A DNA stretch of 9,650 bases from Coriobacteriaceae bacterium (lineage in GTDB: Bacteria; Actinomycetota; Coriobacteriia; Coriobacteriales; Eggerthellaceae): the NCBI GenBank assembly GCA_004555335.1, contig SFII01000043.1, positions 1-9,650 of the forward strand, written 5' to 3'. Shown piece by piece: positions 1 to 7,017 of this stretch (within the stretch, counting starts at the first letter, position 1; the number at the start of each line of letters is the position of its first letter). Made by a program: the position numbers and the translations under genes. The notes below the pieces were generated by a model. That model did no database searches. It saw only the letters and a list, made by a program, of their open reading frames with translations, and had not been told where the DNA came from.

Positions 1-75
1 AACTATCGAAAGGTCGCTTGAAAGCTTACGGAATGCTAACGCGTTCCCGAAGATTCCGAAAAAATACGGAACCCC

Positions 76-1230
76 CTACAGTGCTTTTACGAGCATATCC
101 AATGCCGCTGCAGCAGACTGGATACGAACCTGCTCGCGGTCGCCTTTGAAATGATGCAACTCGGCATGTTCCCCGTCACGGGTGGATACGCCGATCCACA
201 CGGTTCCCACAGGCTTGCCGGGCACACCACCGGAAGGACCGGCAATGCCGGTGATGGAAACGGCTGCATCGCAGGCAAGGCGATTCCTTACCCCAGCTGC
301 CATTTCGCAGGCCGTCTGGCTGCTTACCGCACCGAATTCGTCGAGGGTTGATTGGGAAACGCCCAAGACCTGATGCTTAACCTGGTTGGAATAGCTCACC
401 ACCGTTCCCTCCAGGGTATCCGATGCCCCGGGAACCGAGGTAAGTGCCTGCGCAACCATGCCGCCGGTGCAGCTTTCCGCAGTCGCGATCTTCAGCTGCT
501 TGGATACTGCGGTTTCAATGGCCAACTGCGCCTTGGAAACAAGCTGTTCGCGGTCGATGATTTCGGCGCTAGTGCTATCGGTTTCTTTCGCGGGAGATTC
601 ACCGAAACCCAGCAGATGCTTGGATTTCGCGATGTAATCAACCATGGAAACGATGGTCAGCACTACCGCGATAATCATGATGAACCAGCTGAAAGCCACA
701 AGCTGTCCGTGGGTAAGAGGGATGTTCTCGTACACGACCGGCGCATTCATGATGATGAACAGCGTGATGGCAACCATGGTGAAGGCGGTTTTGGCCTTAC
801 CGTACCAGCTGGCTGCAATGACAACCTGTTCTTTGGCCGCGAGCATACGGATACCGGATACGATGAACTCGCGGGCAAGGATGACAATCGCAATCCAAGA
901 AGGAAGCACGCCGGTTTCAACCAAGGCGAGCATGGCGGAAGCAACCAGGATCTTGTCGGCAAGGGGATCCATGAATTTGCCGAAGTCCGTAACCTCGTTC
1001 CTGCTGCGGGCAAGATAACCATCCAAAGTATCGGTGACGGACAGGATGACGAATACCACTGCGGCGATGATGGGTTGCCATAAGTGACCATTATCCCAAC
1101 CGAGCCAACTTACCCATGGGGCAAGCATGATGAATACCAGAACGGGGATAAATGCGATTCTGACCATGGTCACGACATTCGCTGCAGTCATCAATTGTTC
1201 AGAACCGCTGATCTTCTTTGCGTCCGACAC
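76..1230 (-). CDS. pgsA: Fusion protein: phosphatidylglycerophosphate synthase (PgsA) + CinA C-terminal / PncC-type NMN amidase domain
   Basis: A 384-residue protein with two complete domains. Residues about 14-205 are a multi-pass membrane CDP-alcohol phosphatidyltransferase. The signature D-x2-DG-x2-AR-x8-G-x3-D-x3-D is intact at about 67-91, followed by the PgsA-like ILAREF and GKAKT motifs. This family makes phosphatidylglycerophosphate from CDP-diacylglycerol and glycerol-3-phosphate, releasing CMP. After a polar linker (about 207-228), residues 229-384 are a full CinA C-terminal domain with TAESCTGG (250-257, predicted catalytic Ser253), VVSYSN and ITGIAGPSGG. In PncC proteins this domain deamidates NMN to nicotinate mononucleotide. 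I chose the GTG at 1230 because GGAGGG lies 8 nt upstream and it begins 1 nt after the rimO stop; an ATG at 1191 is the main alternative but has a poor ribosome site. No start codon with a ribosome site is visible in the linker, so the two domains appear to be one polypeptide. The N-terminal nucleotide-binding domain of full-length CinA is absent. Confidence 0.93.
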   Translation of the reverse strand: MSDAKKISGSEQLMTAANVVTMVRIAFIPVLVFIMLAPWVSWLGWDNGHLWQPIIAAVVFVILSVTDTLDGYLARSRNEVTDFGKFMDPLADKILVASAMLALVETGVLPSWIAIVILAREFIVSGIRMLAAKEQVVIAASWYGKAKTAFTMVAITLFIIMNAPVVYENIPLTHGQLVAFSWFIMIIAVVLTIVSMVDYIAKSKHLLGFGESPAKETDSTSAEIIDREQLVSKAQLAIETAVSKQLKIATAESCTGGMVAQALTSVPGASDTLEGTVVSYSNQVKHQVLGVSQSTLDEFGAVSSQTACEMAAGVRNRLACDAAVSITGIAGPSGGVPGKPVGTVWIGVSTRDGEHAELHHFKGDREQVRIQSAAAALDMLVKAL

Positions 1231-1231
1231 G

Positions 1232-2542
1232 CTACCAGCCCTCCATCTCGTACATGAGCGAATCATGGATCCGAACGCGAACCACGTCACCGGGTTCGCC
1301 TTGGCTCAGATACACAACGCCGTCCACTTCAGGAGCCTGGCACATCGCTCGGCCATAGATCTGGCCGTCTTCTTCCGTTCCTAACACGAGCACATCAAGA
1401 TCTTCCCCAACCCTTTGGCGAACCAGGGACTCGGAAATACGGTCGCAGAGATCGCGGATCATCTGTGCTCGATCGACTTTTTCCTGCTCATCGATTTGAC
1501 CGGGCAGGGTGGCAGCGCGGGTGCCCTCTTCTTGCGAATACGGGAAAACGCCCACATAATCCAACTGGACTTCTTCCAGAAAATCGCAGAGGAGCTCGAA
1601 CTGCTCTTGGGTTTCGCCGGGGAAACCCGCGATAAGGGTGGTGCGCAGCACGATATCGGGAATTTGCGAACGCAACTTATCGATGAGCTGGACAAATTCC
1701 TCGTAAGAGCCACGACGGTTCATGGAGCGCAGAATCTGCGGATCGACATGCTGGAAGGGGATATCCAGATAGGAGCACACATTTTCGTGGGTGCGGATGC
1801 ATTCGATAAGCTCGTCGGTTACTCCTTCGGGTTCCAGGTACATGACGCGGAACCAAGTGCCCGTGAACTCGTCTGCAAGCTTCCCCAACAGCCAGGCAAG
1901 CGTTTGTTCCTGGGAGAATTCCTCTCCCCACCTACCGGTATCTTGGGCAATGAGCACGATTTCCTTCACCCCGCGGCTCACCTGCAAAGCAACTTCGCTG
2001 CAGATGCTTTCATAAGTGAAGCTGCCATAGGGCCCGCGGATGTAGGGAATGGCGCAGAAGCTGCAGAACCTATCGCAACCATCGGAGATCTTCACATAGG
2101 CGCTCGGGCTATCTGCGGCAACGAGCTTAGAAACGTCGGGTATGGGCATGCAGGATCGCGCTTTTTCGGGGAAAAGGGAAAAGACGATTTCAACTATATC
2201 GTCTTCCTTGCTGCAGGGTACGAAGGTTTTTACTTCCTGCAGGGATTCGGAAAGATCTTCCCCATAGCGAGCCGGCATGCAACCGGCGACGATCACTCGG
2301 GAATCGCCGCCGGCCACATTGGGCATATCGAGCATGTCGAAAATCATTTCCAGGCTTTCTTCGGTTGCAGCCTGGATGAACGAACAAGTATTGACGATGA
2401 TCGCGTCTGCCGAAGCGGGATCATCGACGATTTTGACTCCCGCTGCGAGCAGGCGCTCGCTCATCTTTGCGGAGTCGACCTCGTTCTTCGCGCAGCCCAT
2501 CGTTATGATGTGCGCGCGAATCGAAGTAGATGATGGTTCCAC
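1232..2542 (-). CDS. rimO: Ribosomal protein S12 methylthiotransferase RimO
   Basis: A 436-residue radical-SAM methylthiotransferase. RimO adds a methylthio group to a conserved aspartate of ribosomal protein S12, using two [4Fe-4S] clusters. The N-terminal UPF0004 domain starts with TMGCAKNEVDS and supplies the three cluster cysteines at C17, C53 and C88. The radical-SAM cluster motif is C156-x3-C160-x2-C163 in DGCDRFCSFC. A C-terminal TRAM domain (about 370-436) contains the RimO-like stretch APEVDGVVYLSQGEPGDVV. The GCAKNxVDS form separates it from the tRNA-modifying relative MiaB, whose first cysteine sits in a GCQMN context. The start is a GTG at 2542 with AAGAGG 5 nt upstream, overlapping the yajQ stop; the gap to yajQ is 9 nt. 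It runs in the yajQ-rimO-pgsA unit, and its stop is 1 nt before the next start. Length is normal for the family and nothing looks broken. Confidence 0.96.
   Translation of the reverse strand: MEPSSTSIRAHIITMGCAKNEVDSAKMSERLLAAGVKIVDDPASADAIIVNTCSFIQAATEESLEMIFDMLDMPNVAGGDSRVIVAGCMPARYGEDLSESLQEVKTFVPCSKEDDIVEIVFSLFPEKARSCMPIPDVSKLVAADSPSAYVKISDGCDRFCSFCAIPYIRGPYGSFTYESICSEVALQVSRGVKEIVLIAQDTGRWGEEFSQEQTLAWLLGKLADEFTGTWFRVMYLEPEGVTDELIECIRTHENVCSYLDIPFQHVDPQILRSMNRRGSYEEFVQLIDKLRSQIPDIVLRTTLIAGFPGETQEQFELLCDFLEEVQLDYVGVFPYSQEEGTRAATLPGQIDEQEKVDRAQMIRDLCDRISESLVRQRVGEDLDVLVLGTEEDGQIYGRAMCQAPEVDGVVYLSQGEPGDVVRVRIHDSLMYEMEGW
1239..1244 (-). promoter_or_regulatory. Ribosome binding site deciding the GTG start of pgsA-cinA
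   Basis: GGAGGG on the minus strand lies inside the last codons of rimO, 8 nt before the GTG at 1230. It favours this GTG over the ATG further inside the gene (1191), whose upstream sequence has only a weak AGCGG. The placement implies translational coupling to rimO. Confidence 0.75.
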
Positions 2543-2551
2543 GATAACCTC

Positions 2552-3049
2552 TTAGCGATAATTCTCAAACTGCAGAGGCTGGCCGTAATCCTTACTCTTC
2601 ACGAAGGCGATGACTTCCTGAAGGGTGTCGCGCGAAGCGCTGGAAACGCGCAGCTTGTCCTGCTCGATTTGTACTTTGGCCTTGAACTTCTGGGCCTTGA
2701 TGTCCTTATTGATGACTCCCGCGGTCTCGCGGTCGATACCTTCGACGATGGAGCCCACGCAGCGGACCATACCGCCGGAAGCGTTTTCGTTATTGCCCCA
2801 CTTGACGGCGGTCATATCGATGCCGCGCTTGAACAGCTTGCTGCTGATGATGTCCTTGATCTGTCCGACTACGAAATCGGCGGGGGCTACGATGGTAAGG
2901 GTCTTCTTAGCCTTATCGAGATCGATGGAAGAACCGGAGTCTTTCAGGTCGTAGCGCTGGGCGAGTTCTTTCTTCGCCTGTCCATATGCGTTGTCGACTT
3001 CCTGCATATCGACACTGGATACGATGTCGAAACTGGATTCTTTCGCCAT
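2552..3049 (-). CDS. yajQ: YajQ family nucleotide-binding protein (UPF0234 / DUF520)
   Basis: A 165-residue soluble protein, close to the usual YajQ length of about 163. It starts with the family-typical AKESSFDIVSSVDMQEVDNA, has the conserved middle segment around VGQIKDIISSKLFKRGID, and ends with VIAFVKSKDYGQPLQFENYR. YajQ proteins have two ferredoxin-like folds and bind nucleotides; some proteobacterial members have been reported as c-di-GMP effectors, and the role in this organism is unknown. I set the start at the ATG at 3049 because AAAGGAGG lies 5 nt upstream. An in-frame upstream start would add eight residues and would itself include the ribosome site. It is the first gene after the promoter at 3084-3092, so it probably leads the yajQ-rimO-pgsA/cinA unit. 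No signal peptide or membrane segment is visible. Confidence 0.95.
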   Translation of the reverse strand: MAKESSFDIVSSVDMQEVDNAYGQAKKELAQRYDLKDSGSSIDLDKAKKTLTIVAPADFVVGQIKDIISSKLFKRGIDMTAVKWGNNENASGGMVRCVGSIVEGIDRETAGVINKDIKAQKFKAKVQIEQDKLRVSSASRDTLQEVIAFVKSKDYGQPLQFENYR

Positions 3050-3054
3050 GGTCT

Positions 3055-3062
3055 CCTCCTTT
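3055..3062 (-). promoter_or_regulatory. Strong ribosome binding site of yajQ
   Basis: AAAGGAGG on the minus strand, 5 nt before the ATG at 3049. This near-ideal anti-16S match sets the yajQ start and rules out the eight-residue longer reading. Confidence 0.85.
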
Positions 3063-3083
3063 ACTGAAAACACACTATCCTTA

Positions 3084-3092
3084 ATTATACCA
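3084..3092 (-). promoter_or_regulatory. Extended -10 promoter for yajQ-rimO-pgsA/cinA
   Basis: The minus strand reads TGGTATAAT: a perfect TATAAT -10 hexamer (3089-3084) preceded by the TGn extension. At 16-18 nt spacing there is only a poor -35 (TTCTGC or TTTCTG around 3107-3113), and it falls in the loop and 3' arm of the terminator hairpin, so the extended -10 probably does the work. The start of transcription would be near 3077, giving a leader of roughly 28 nt that carries the strong yajQ ribosome site. Seen in sequence; activity is inferred. Confidence 0.7.
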
Positions 3093-3124
3093 AAGAAAAC
3101 GCCCCCGCAGAAACGGGGGCGTTT
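3092..3124 (-). terminator. Intrinsic terminator after the rodZ-like gene
   Basis: On the minus strand, AAACGCCCCCG (3124-3114), a 6-nt loop TTTCTG and CGGGGGCGTTT (3107-3097) form a perfect 11-bp stem rich in G and C. It runs directly into a T-rich tract (TTTTCTTT, 3099-3092). It lies about 30 nt after the stop of the rodZ-like gene and would end the dapA-rnj-ftsK-rodZ transcript. In the plus direction the stem is followed by only three T (its own arm), so it is probably one-directional. Confidence 0.9.
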
Positions 3125-3153
3125 GAGCCTCGTCCGGCTTTATCAAAGCCCGA

Positions 3154-4509
3154 TTACAATCCGTCGGTCGTTGCGCTGCCGGATGCCTCATCGGTATAAC
3201 CGGCGCCATTATCGACGGTACCCGCATCATTAGTGTATGTACCCTGGTCGGCAGCGGGAACTTCGGGCTCGGCCGAGTTGGTTCCTGCATCGACCGCAGT
3301 ATCACCGGTGCTGGAGGTATCAGCCTGGGTATCGACAGAATCCGAAGTGCTTTCAGAAGAAGAGCTGCTGCTATCGGAAGAAGCGGAGTTGCTGGAGCTG
3401 CTGGAGGAGTTGGAAGACTTCACGCCGTTTTCCTTTTCCCATTCGCTCAGGTAATCAGCGAAGGAGAAGGTCATATCTACAAGGCCGTTGGCATTGGTTT
3501 CGAGTTCCTGCTCTTCGCCATCGATGTAGACATGAACACCATCGGCGGTTGCTGCAACGAATTCCAGGTTGCCGGTTACCTCGAAGGAGTCCTTCTTCTC
3601 TCCCTTTACTTCTTCGGCCAGTTTCTGCTCGCCATCCACGTACACCTCAACCCAAGCGGTCGTTCCCTCGTCAACCTTGTATTCGACCTTCATGCTGGTA
3701 GGAGCCTTGGGGGTTTCCTTTGCGGTCTGGGTGGTCTGCTGAGTGCTGGTGTCCTTAGTGCTGTCGGCGTTATCCTTCTTTCCGCAACCGAATCCGAATG
3801 CAAGGATAATTACCAGCACGAGCACCAATGCACCTGCGATGATGCCAAGCTTGGCATTGCGGTTTGCGAGCAAGCCCTCGCTCCCTTCGCGAACACGGGA
3901 AGCGAAACCGGAAAGGGCGCCGGAAACGGAAGACAGCGGGCTGCGTTCTTCGTCTTCGTAGCCGTAATCCTCTTCAGCATCCATTTGGGGCTGGACGTCG
4001 TAGTCGTCATCGAAGCGGGTGCGGCGATACGGGCGATCTTCGCTGTCGAGGGGCCGGATCCTCTGGGTTGCAGTTCTTTCGCGATAATCGACGGGAGCGC
4101 CCAGGGGAGCATTCATGCGCTGGGTGGGGTCGCCGTCATGTCCGCCTGCGGGAGCGCGTCCTTCGCGGGCCTCGCGGGCGCGGCGGGCAGCGCGGGGTTC
4201 GCGGACGGCTTCACGTCTGCGCGGTGCTGAAGGACGGTCGGCGGCGATATGATCGTGGCCGGATTCGAAGCGTTCGTACTCGTCGTTATACATTGCTGCG
4301 AGTGCGGAAGGATCGAGTCCGACGAACTTGGCGTAGCCCATGACCATATTGCGCGCATAGCCATGAGGGGGCATGTTGGGGATGTCGCTGTTTTCGATTG
4401 CCTGCAGGATATCGGGACGTATACGCAGGCGTTCTGCAGCCTGGGAAAGCGACAAGCCCATACGCTTGCGTTCGTTGCGCAGAATGTCGCCGAAAAGACG
4501 CTGTTCCAT
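3154..4509 (-). CDS. rodZ: RodZ-like protein: N-terminal helix-turn-helix, one membrane segment, C-terminal DUF4115
   Basis: A 451-residue protein with RodZ architecture. Residues about 5-75 form an HTH_25-type domain (GDILRNERKRMGLSLSQAAE). RodZ proteins of rods use this domain as an MreB-binding cytoskeletal adaptor, not mainly for DNA binding. Residues 92-190 are a low-complexity cytoplasmic linker, Arg-rich (about 92-120) then acidic (about 155-190). One membrane span follows at about 221-241, giving cytoplasm-in, outside-out topology. Residues about 272-352 match the DUF4115 beta domain (TTAWVEVYVDGEQKLAEEVKGE). The last ~88 residues are a Ser/Thr/Asp/Gly-rich extracellular tail with runs of serine. 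The start ATG at 4509 has AAGGAG about 7 nt upstream and lies 15 nt after the ftsK stop. The position between ftsK and pgsA matches ymfM/rodZ of Bacillus. C242 after the span does not sit in a proper lipobox. Whether this organism has MreB cannot be told from here; a purely regulatory role remains possible. Confidence 0.85.
   Translation of the reverse strand: MEQRLFGDILRNERKRMGLSLSQAAERLRIRPDILQAIENSDIPNMPPHGYARNMVMGYAKFVGLDPSALAAMYNDEYERFESGHDHIAADRPSAPRRREAVREPRAARRAREAREGRAPAGGHDGDPTQRMNAPLGAPVDYRERTATQRIRPLDSEDRPYRRTRFDDDYDVQPQMDAEEDYGYEDEERSPLSSVSGALSGFASRVREGSEGLLANRNAKLGIIAGALVLVLVIILAFGFGCGKKDNADSTKDTSTQQTTQTAKETPKAPTSMKVEYKVDEGTTAWVEVYVDGEQKLAEEVKGEKKDSFEVTGNLEFVAATADGVHVYIDGEEQELETNANGLVDMTFSFADYLSEWEKENGVKSSNSSSSSSNSASSDSSSSSSESTSDSVDTQADTSSTGDTAVDAGTNSAEPEVPAADQGTYTNDAGTVDNGAGYTDEASGSATTDGL
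3343..3417 (-). repeat. Serine-run low-complexity coding tract
   Basis: This stretch encodes residues about 365-389 of the RodZ-like protein: an almost unbroken run of serines interrupted by Asn, Ala, Asp and Glu. On the plus strand it looks like degenerate GAA/GAG/CTG triplets. It is an imperfect low-complexity tract, not an ordered tandem repeat. Such tracts are prone to length change between strains. Confidence 0.6.
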
Positions 4510-4524
4510 TGCGTTGCTCCTTCG

Positions 4525-6984
4525 TTATTTCGAATCGTTCATTTCGAACGCTTTCAAAGTTTCCAATTCCAGTTCGTCAACGAGAACTTCACGGGGGCGG
4601 CTGCCATTAGGCGGACCCACGACCCCGATTTCCTCCAACATATCCATTATACGACCCGCTCGTGCATAGCCTATGGAGAGGCGGCGCTGAATATTTGATG
4701 TCGAGCCGAGTCCGCTTGACACGACGATTTCCGCAGCTTCCCAAATGAGGGGGTCAAGCGATCCGCCTCCCCTGCCGCCTGATCCGTCGGGTGCGGTCGA
4801 ACCCATCTGGATGACGTTGGTGTTCAGGATTTCGTGATGGTATTCGGGTTCGCCCTGTTCCTTCAGGAAATCCACCACATCGTTGATTTCATCTTCGGAA
4901 ATGAAGCATCCCTGCAGACGACGGGGTTTGGCGTATTCGGGGCATGACATGAGCATGTCGCCCTTGCCGATCAGATTTTCCGCACCGGTCTGGTCCAAGA
5001 TGACGCGGCTGTCGATACCCGAAGCCACGTTGAAGGCGATGCGGTTGGTGATATTCGACTTGATAAGACCGGTTACGACGTTAGTGGAAGGCCTTTGCGT
5101 TGCGACGATCATATGGATGCCCGCAGCACGCGCGAGCTGGGCAAGGCGGCTGATCGAGAGCTCGACTTCCTTGCCCACGTTCATCATCAGGTCGGCAAGC
5201 TCATCGATGATGATGACCATATAGGGCACCTCTGCTGCAGGTTCGTCGCCGATCATCATGCCCGCTTGTGCCTTTGCATTGTATTGGCTGATGTTTCGAG
5301 CACCCACCTTGGAGAACACCTTCAAGCGGCGTTCCATTTCGGCAACCGCCCAGGAAAGGGCGCTTGCAGCCTCACGGCATTCGGTGACCACGGGTACGTA
5401 CAGGTGCGGAATCCCGTTGTAGGGCGTGAACTCGACGCGCTTGGGGTCGATCATGATGAAGCGGACCTCGGCAGGGGTTGCGTTCATCAGGATCGACATG
5501 ATCATGCCGTTGATGGAGACGGACTTACCGGAACCGGTGGTGCCGCCAATGAGCAGGTGGGGCATATCCGCCAAATCGGCAACGATGCAATTGCCCTCGA
5601 CGTCCTTGCCGATTGCCACCTGCAAGGGCCCGCGCTTGCCGAAGCTGGGTAGGATATCGCCCAAAAGCACGTTTTGGCGACGTACATTGGGCACCTCGAT
5701 GCCCACATAATTAGTACCGGGCACAGGTGAGAAGATGCGCACGCCGGGCGCTGCGAGCGCGCGGGCGATGTCGTCCGTCAGGTTGGTGACCTTGCTCACG
5801 CGGATACCGGGAGGAAGGTCGATCTTGAACAGGGTTACGGTGGGGCCTGCAACCCAGTCGACCACCGTAGCGTCCACACCGAAATCCCCCAGGGTTTCCT
5901 GAAGAAGCTGGGCGGTTTCGCGCAGGATGGCGGCGCTTTCCCCGTCATCGAACTCCGGTTCGCTCACGTTGATGAGCGTGCGCGGGGGCAGCTCGAAATC
6001 CTCGGACGGATGCGGCATCGCCGTTGCCTGGGGAGCACGCCTGCTTCCCTGCGCGGCATCCTTCGCAGCGTTCGCGCGAGCCCCCAAGCGCCGGGTCATG
6101 GCCTTAGACTTTCCCGACTGCTTTCCCTGGCCTGCCAAAGGCTGCGTGATGTGCTGGGAATTCGCAGCACCAGAAAGGGGCAGCTTCTGGGTTGCCTGCT
6201 CGTCGCGGGCATGATCGAGCGGTTGGGTGAGCACACGGGACCTGCCGGCACTCCCCTTCCCCGCTGTCGAAGCTGAGGCGCCTGCATTATCGGGAACGGG
6301 AAGGTATTCGGGCGCAGGGGCAACATCCAGTTCGCGTTCGCGACGCAGATTCTGAAGCTGGAGCTGCTTGACCTTTTCGACGATAGCGGTAACCGAAAAG
6401 CCGACGATGATGAGCGATATGATCATCAAGCCGATGACGATGATGGTGCCGATGGGTTTGCCCAAAAGCGAGTAGAGTACCCAGGCGAAAGCGGCACCGA
6501 TATAGCCGCCCTGCGCAGCCACCTTTTCAGGTTGGAACAAATGCTGCAGGTTGCCTTGGGCGATACCGGGCGTGTAGAGCGCGAACATGATGAGCAGGCA
6601 CAGGAAGAACAGCATCAGGCCCAGCGCCACCCTGACGGGCGAGTAGCTTTCATTGGTGCGCACGATCAAGGCTGCCGCAACGAGCAGCATGAAAAAGGGG
6701 AACAGATAGCACCCGATGCCGAACAGCAGATGCAGCCCATTCGATGCCATGACGCTCAATACGCCCGAAGAGGGCATGATGGCGACCACGAAGAGCACGA
6801 TCGCCAGAATCACGCAGGCAACACCGGCGATATCGCGTTTCGAACGATCATCAAGGATGGATTGGCGGCTCTGCGCTTGGGTATTAGAGGCTCGTTTCGC
6901 AGAAACGGCACTGCGCCCCTTCTTTGCGGAAGGGGCGGCAGCTTTCTTCTTCGGTGCGGTTTTTCCATTGGACTGGCGTGCCAA
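4525..6984 (-). CDS. ftsK: FtsK/SpoIIIE family DNA translocase
   Basis: An 819-residue septal DNA pump. FtsK hexamers anchor at the division site and move chromosome DNA through the closing septum using ATP. In order: a Lys/Ala-rich cytoplasmic leader (1-45); four or five hydrophobic segments (about 52-71, 84-108, 117-137 and 160-202); a charged linker (about 205-325); the alpha/beta motor with Walker A GTTGSGKS at 481-488 and Walker B VIIIDELADLM at 590-600, plus ATQRPSTNVVTG after it; and a winged-helix gamma domain (about 743-803, DPLIWEAAEIVVSSG ... NIQRRLSIGYARAGRIMD), which in this family reads polar DNA sequences. I set the start at TTG 6984: AAGGAG lies 6 nt upstream and the protein then begins MARQSNGKTAPKKK. 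A longer reading from a TTG at 7044 would start inside the rnj-ftsK hairpin without a ribosome site. The stop is 15 nt before the rodZ-like gene. All catalytic motifs are intact. Confidence 0.96.
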   Translation of the reverse strand: MARQSNGKTAPKKKAAAPSAKKGRSAVSAKRASNTQAQSRQSILDDRSKRDIAGVACVILAIVLFVVAIMPSSGVLSVMASNGLHLLFGIGCYLFPFFMLLVAAALIVRTNESYSPVRVALGLMLFFLCLLIMFALYTPGIAQGNLQHLFQPEKVAAQGGYIGAAFAWVLYSLLGKPIGTIIVIGLMIISLIIVGFSVTAIVEKVKQLQLQNLRRERELDVAPAPEYLPVPDNAGASASTAGKGSAGRSRVLTQPLDHARDEQATQKLPLSGAANSQHITQPLAGQGKQSGKSKAMTRRLGARANAAKDAAQGSRRAPQATAMPHPSEDFELPPRTLINVSEPEFDDGESAAILRETAQLLQETLGDFGVDATVVDWVAGPTVTLFKIDLPPGIRVSKVTNLTDDIARALAAPGVRIFSPVPGTNYVGIEVPNVRRQNVLLGDILPSFGKRGPLQVAIGKDVEGNCIVADLADMPHLLIGGTTGSGKSVSINGMIMSILMNATPAEVRFIMIDPKRVEFTPYNGIPHLYVPVVTECREAASALSWAVAEMERRLKVFSKVGARNISQYNAKAQAGMMIGDEPAAEVPYMVIIIDELADLMMNVGKEVELSISRLAQLARAAGIHMIVATQRPSTNVVTGLIKSNITNRIAFNVASGIDSRVILDQTGAENLIGKGDMLMSCPEYAKPRRLQGCFISEDEINDVVDFLKEQGEPEYHHEILNTNVIQMGSTAPDGSGGRGGGSLDPLIWEAAEIVVSSGLGSTSNIQRRLSIGYARAGRIMDMLEEIGVVGPPNGSRPREVLVDELELETLKAFEMNDSK

Positions 6985-6990
6985 GGGAAT

Positions 6991-6996
6991 CTCCTT
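6991..6996 (-). promoter_or_regulatory. Ribosome binding site deciding the TTG start of ftsK
   Basis: AAGGAG on the minus strand, 6 nt before the TTG at 6984. It supports the rare TTG start over a 20-residue longer reading that begins at 7044. Confidence 0.75.
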
Positions 6997-7017
6997 CGAA
7001 TCGATGAAACGGTTTGG

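Noticed and set aside
34..47. Possible LexA/SOS box (GAACGCGTTAGC on the minus strand) ahead of a presumed recA
   Set aside because: Only one half matches GAAC-N4-GTTC; the core AACGCGTT palindrome is short and can occur by chance. recA itself is not in the window.
54..71. Small hairpin after the pgsA-cinA stop (TTCCG / CGGAA on the minus strand with an 8-nt T-rich loop)
   Set aside because: The stem has only 5 bp and no T tract follows it; the T run is in the loop. Too weak to call a terminator.
352..1083. Plus-strand open frame of 243 codons, antisense to pgsA-cinA
   Set aside because: Its translation is rich in His, Asp, Gly and Asn with no family resemblance; it is a shadow of the pgsA-cinA frame.
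1502..1509. GGGCAGGG, matching the E. coli KOPS octamer read by FtsK
   Set aside because: A similar octamer occurs on the opposite strand at 6254-6261, so there is no polarity. Two chance hits in a GC-rich window are expected, and the recognition sequence of this FtsK is unknown.
1415..2533. Plus-strand open frame of 372 codons, antisense to rimO
   Set aside because: It lies wholly opposite a clearly recognisable RimO with all cysteine motifs. Its translation has no recognisable motif, and long antisense frames are common opposite genes with this codon bias.
3778..3848. Lipoprotein reading of the RodZ-like membrane span (FGFGC)
   Set aside because: The residues before the cysteine do not fit a lipobox, and the span is internal after more than 200 cytoplasmic residues.
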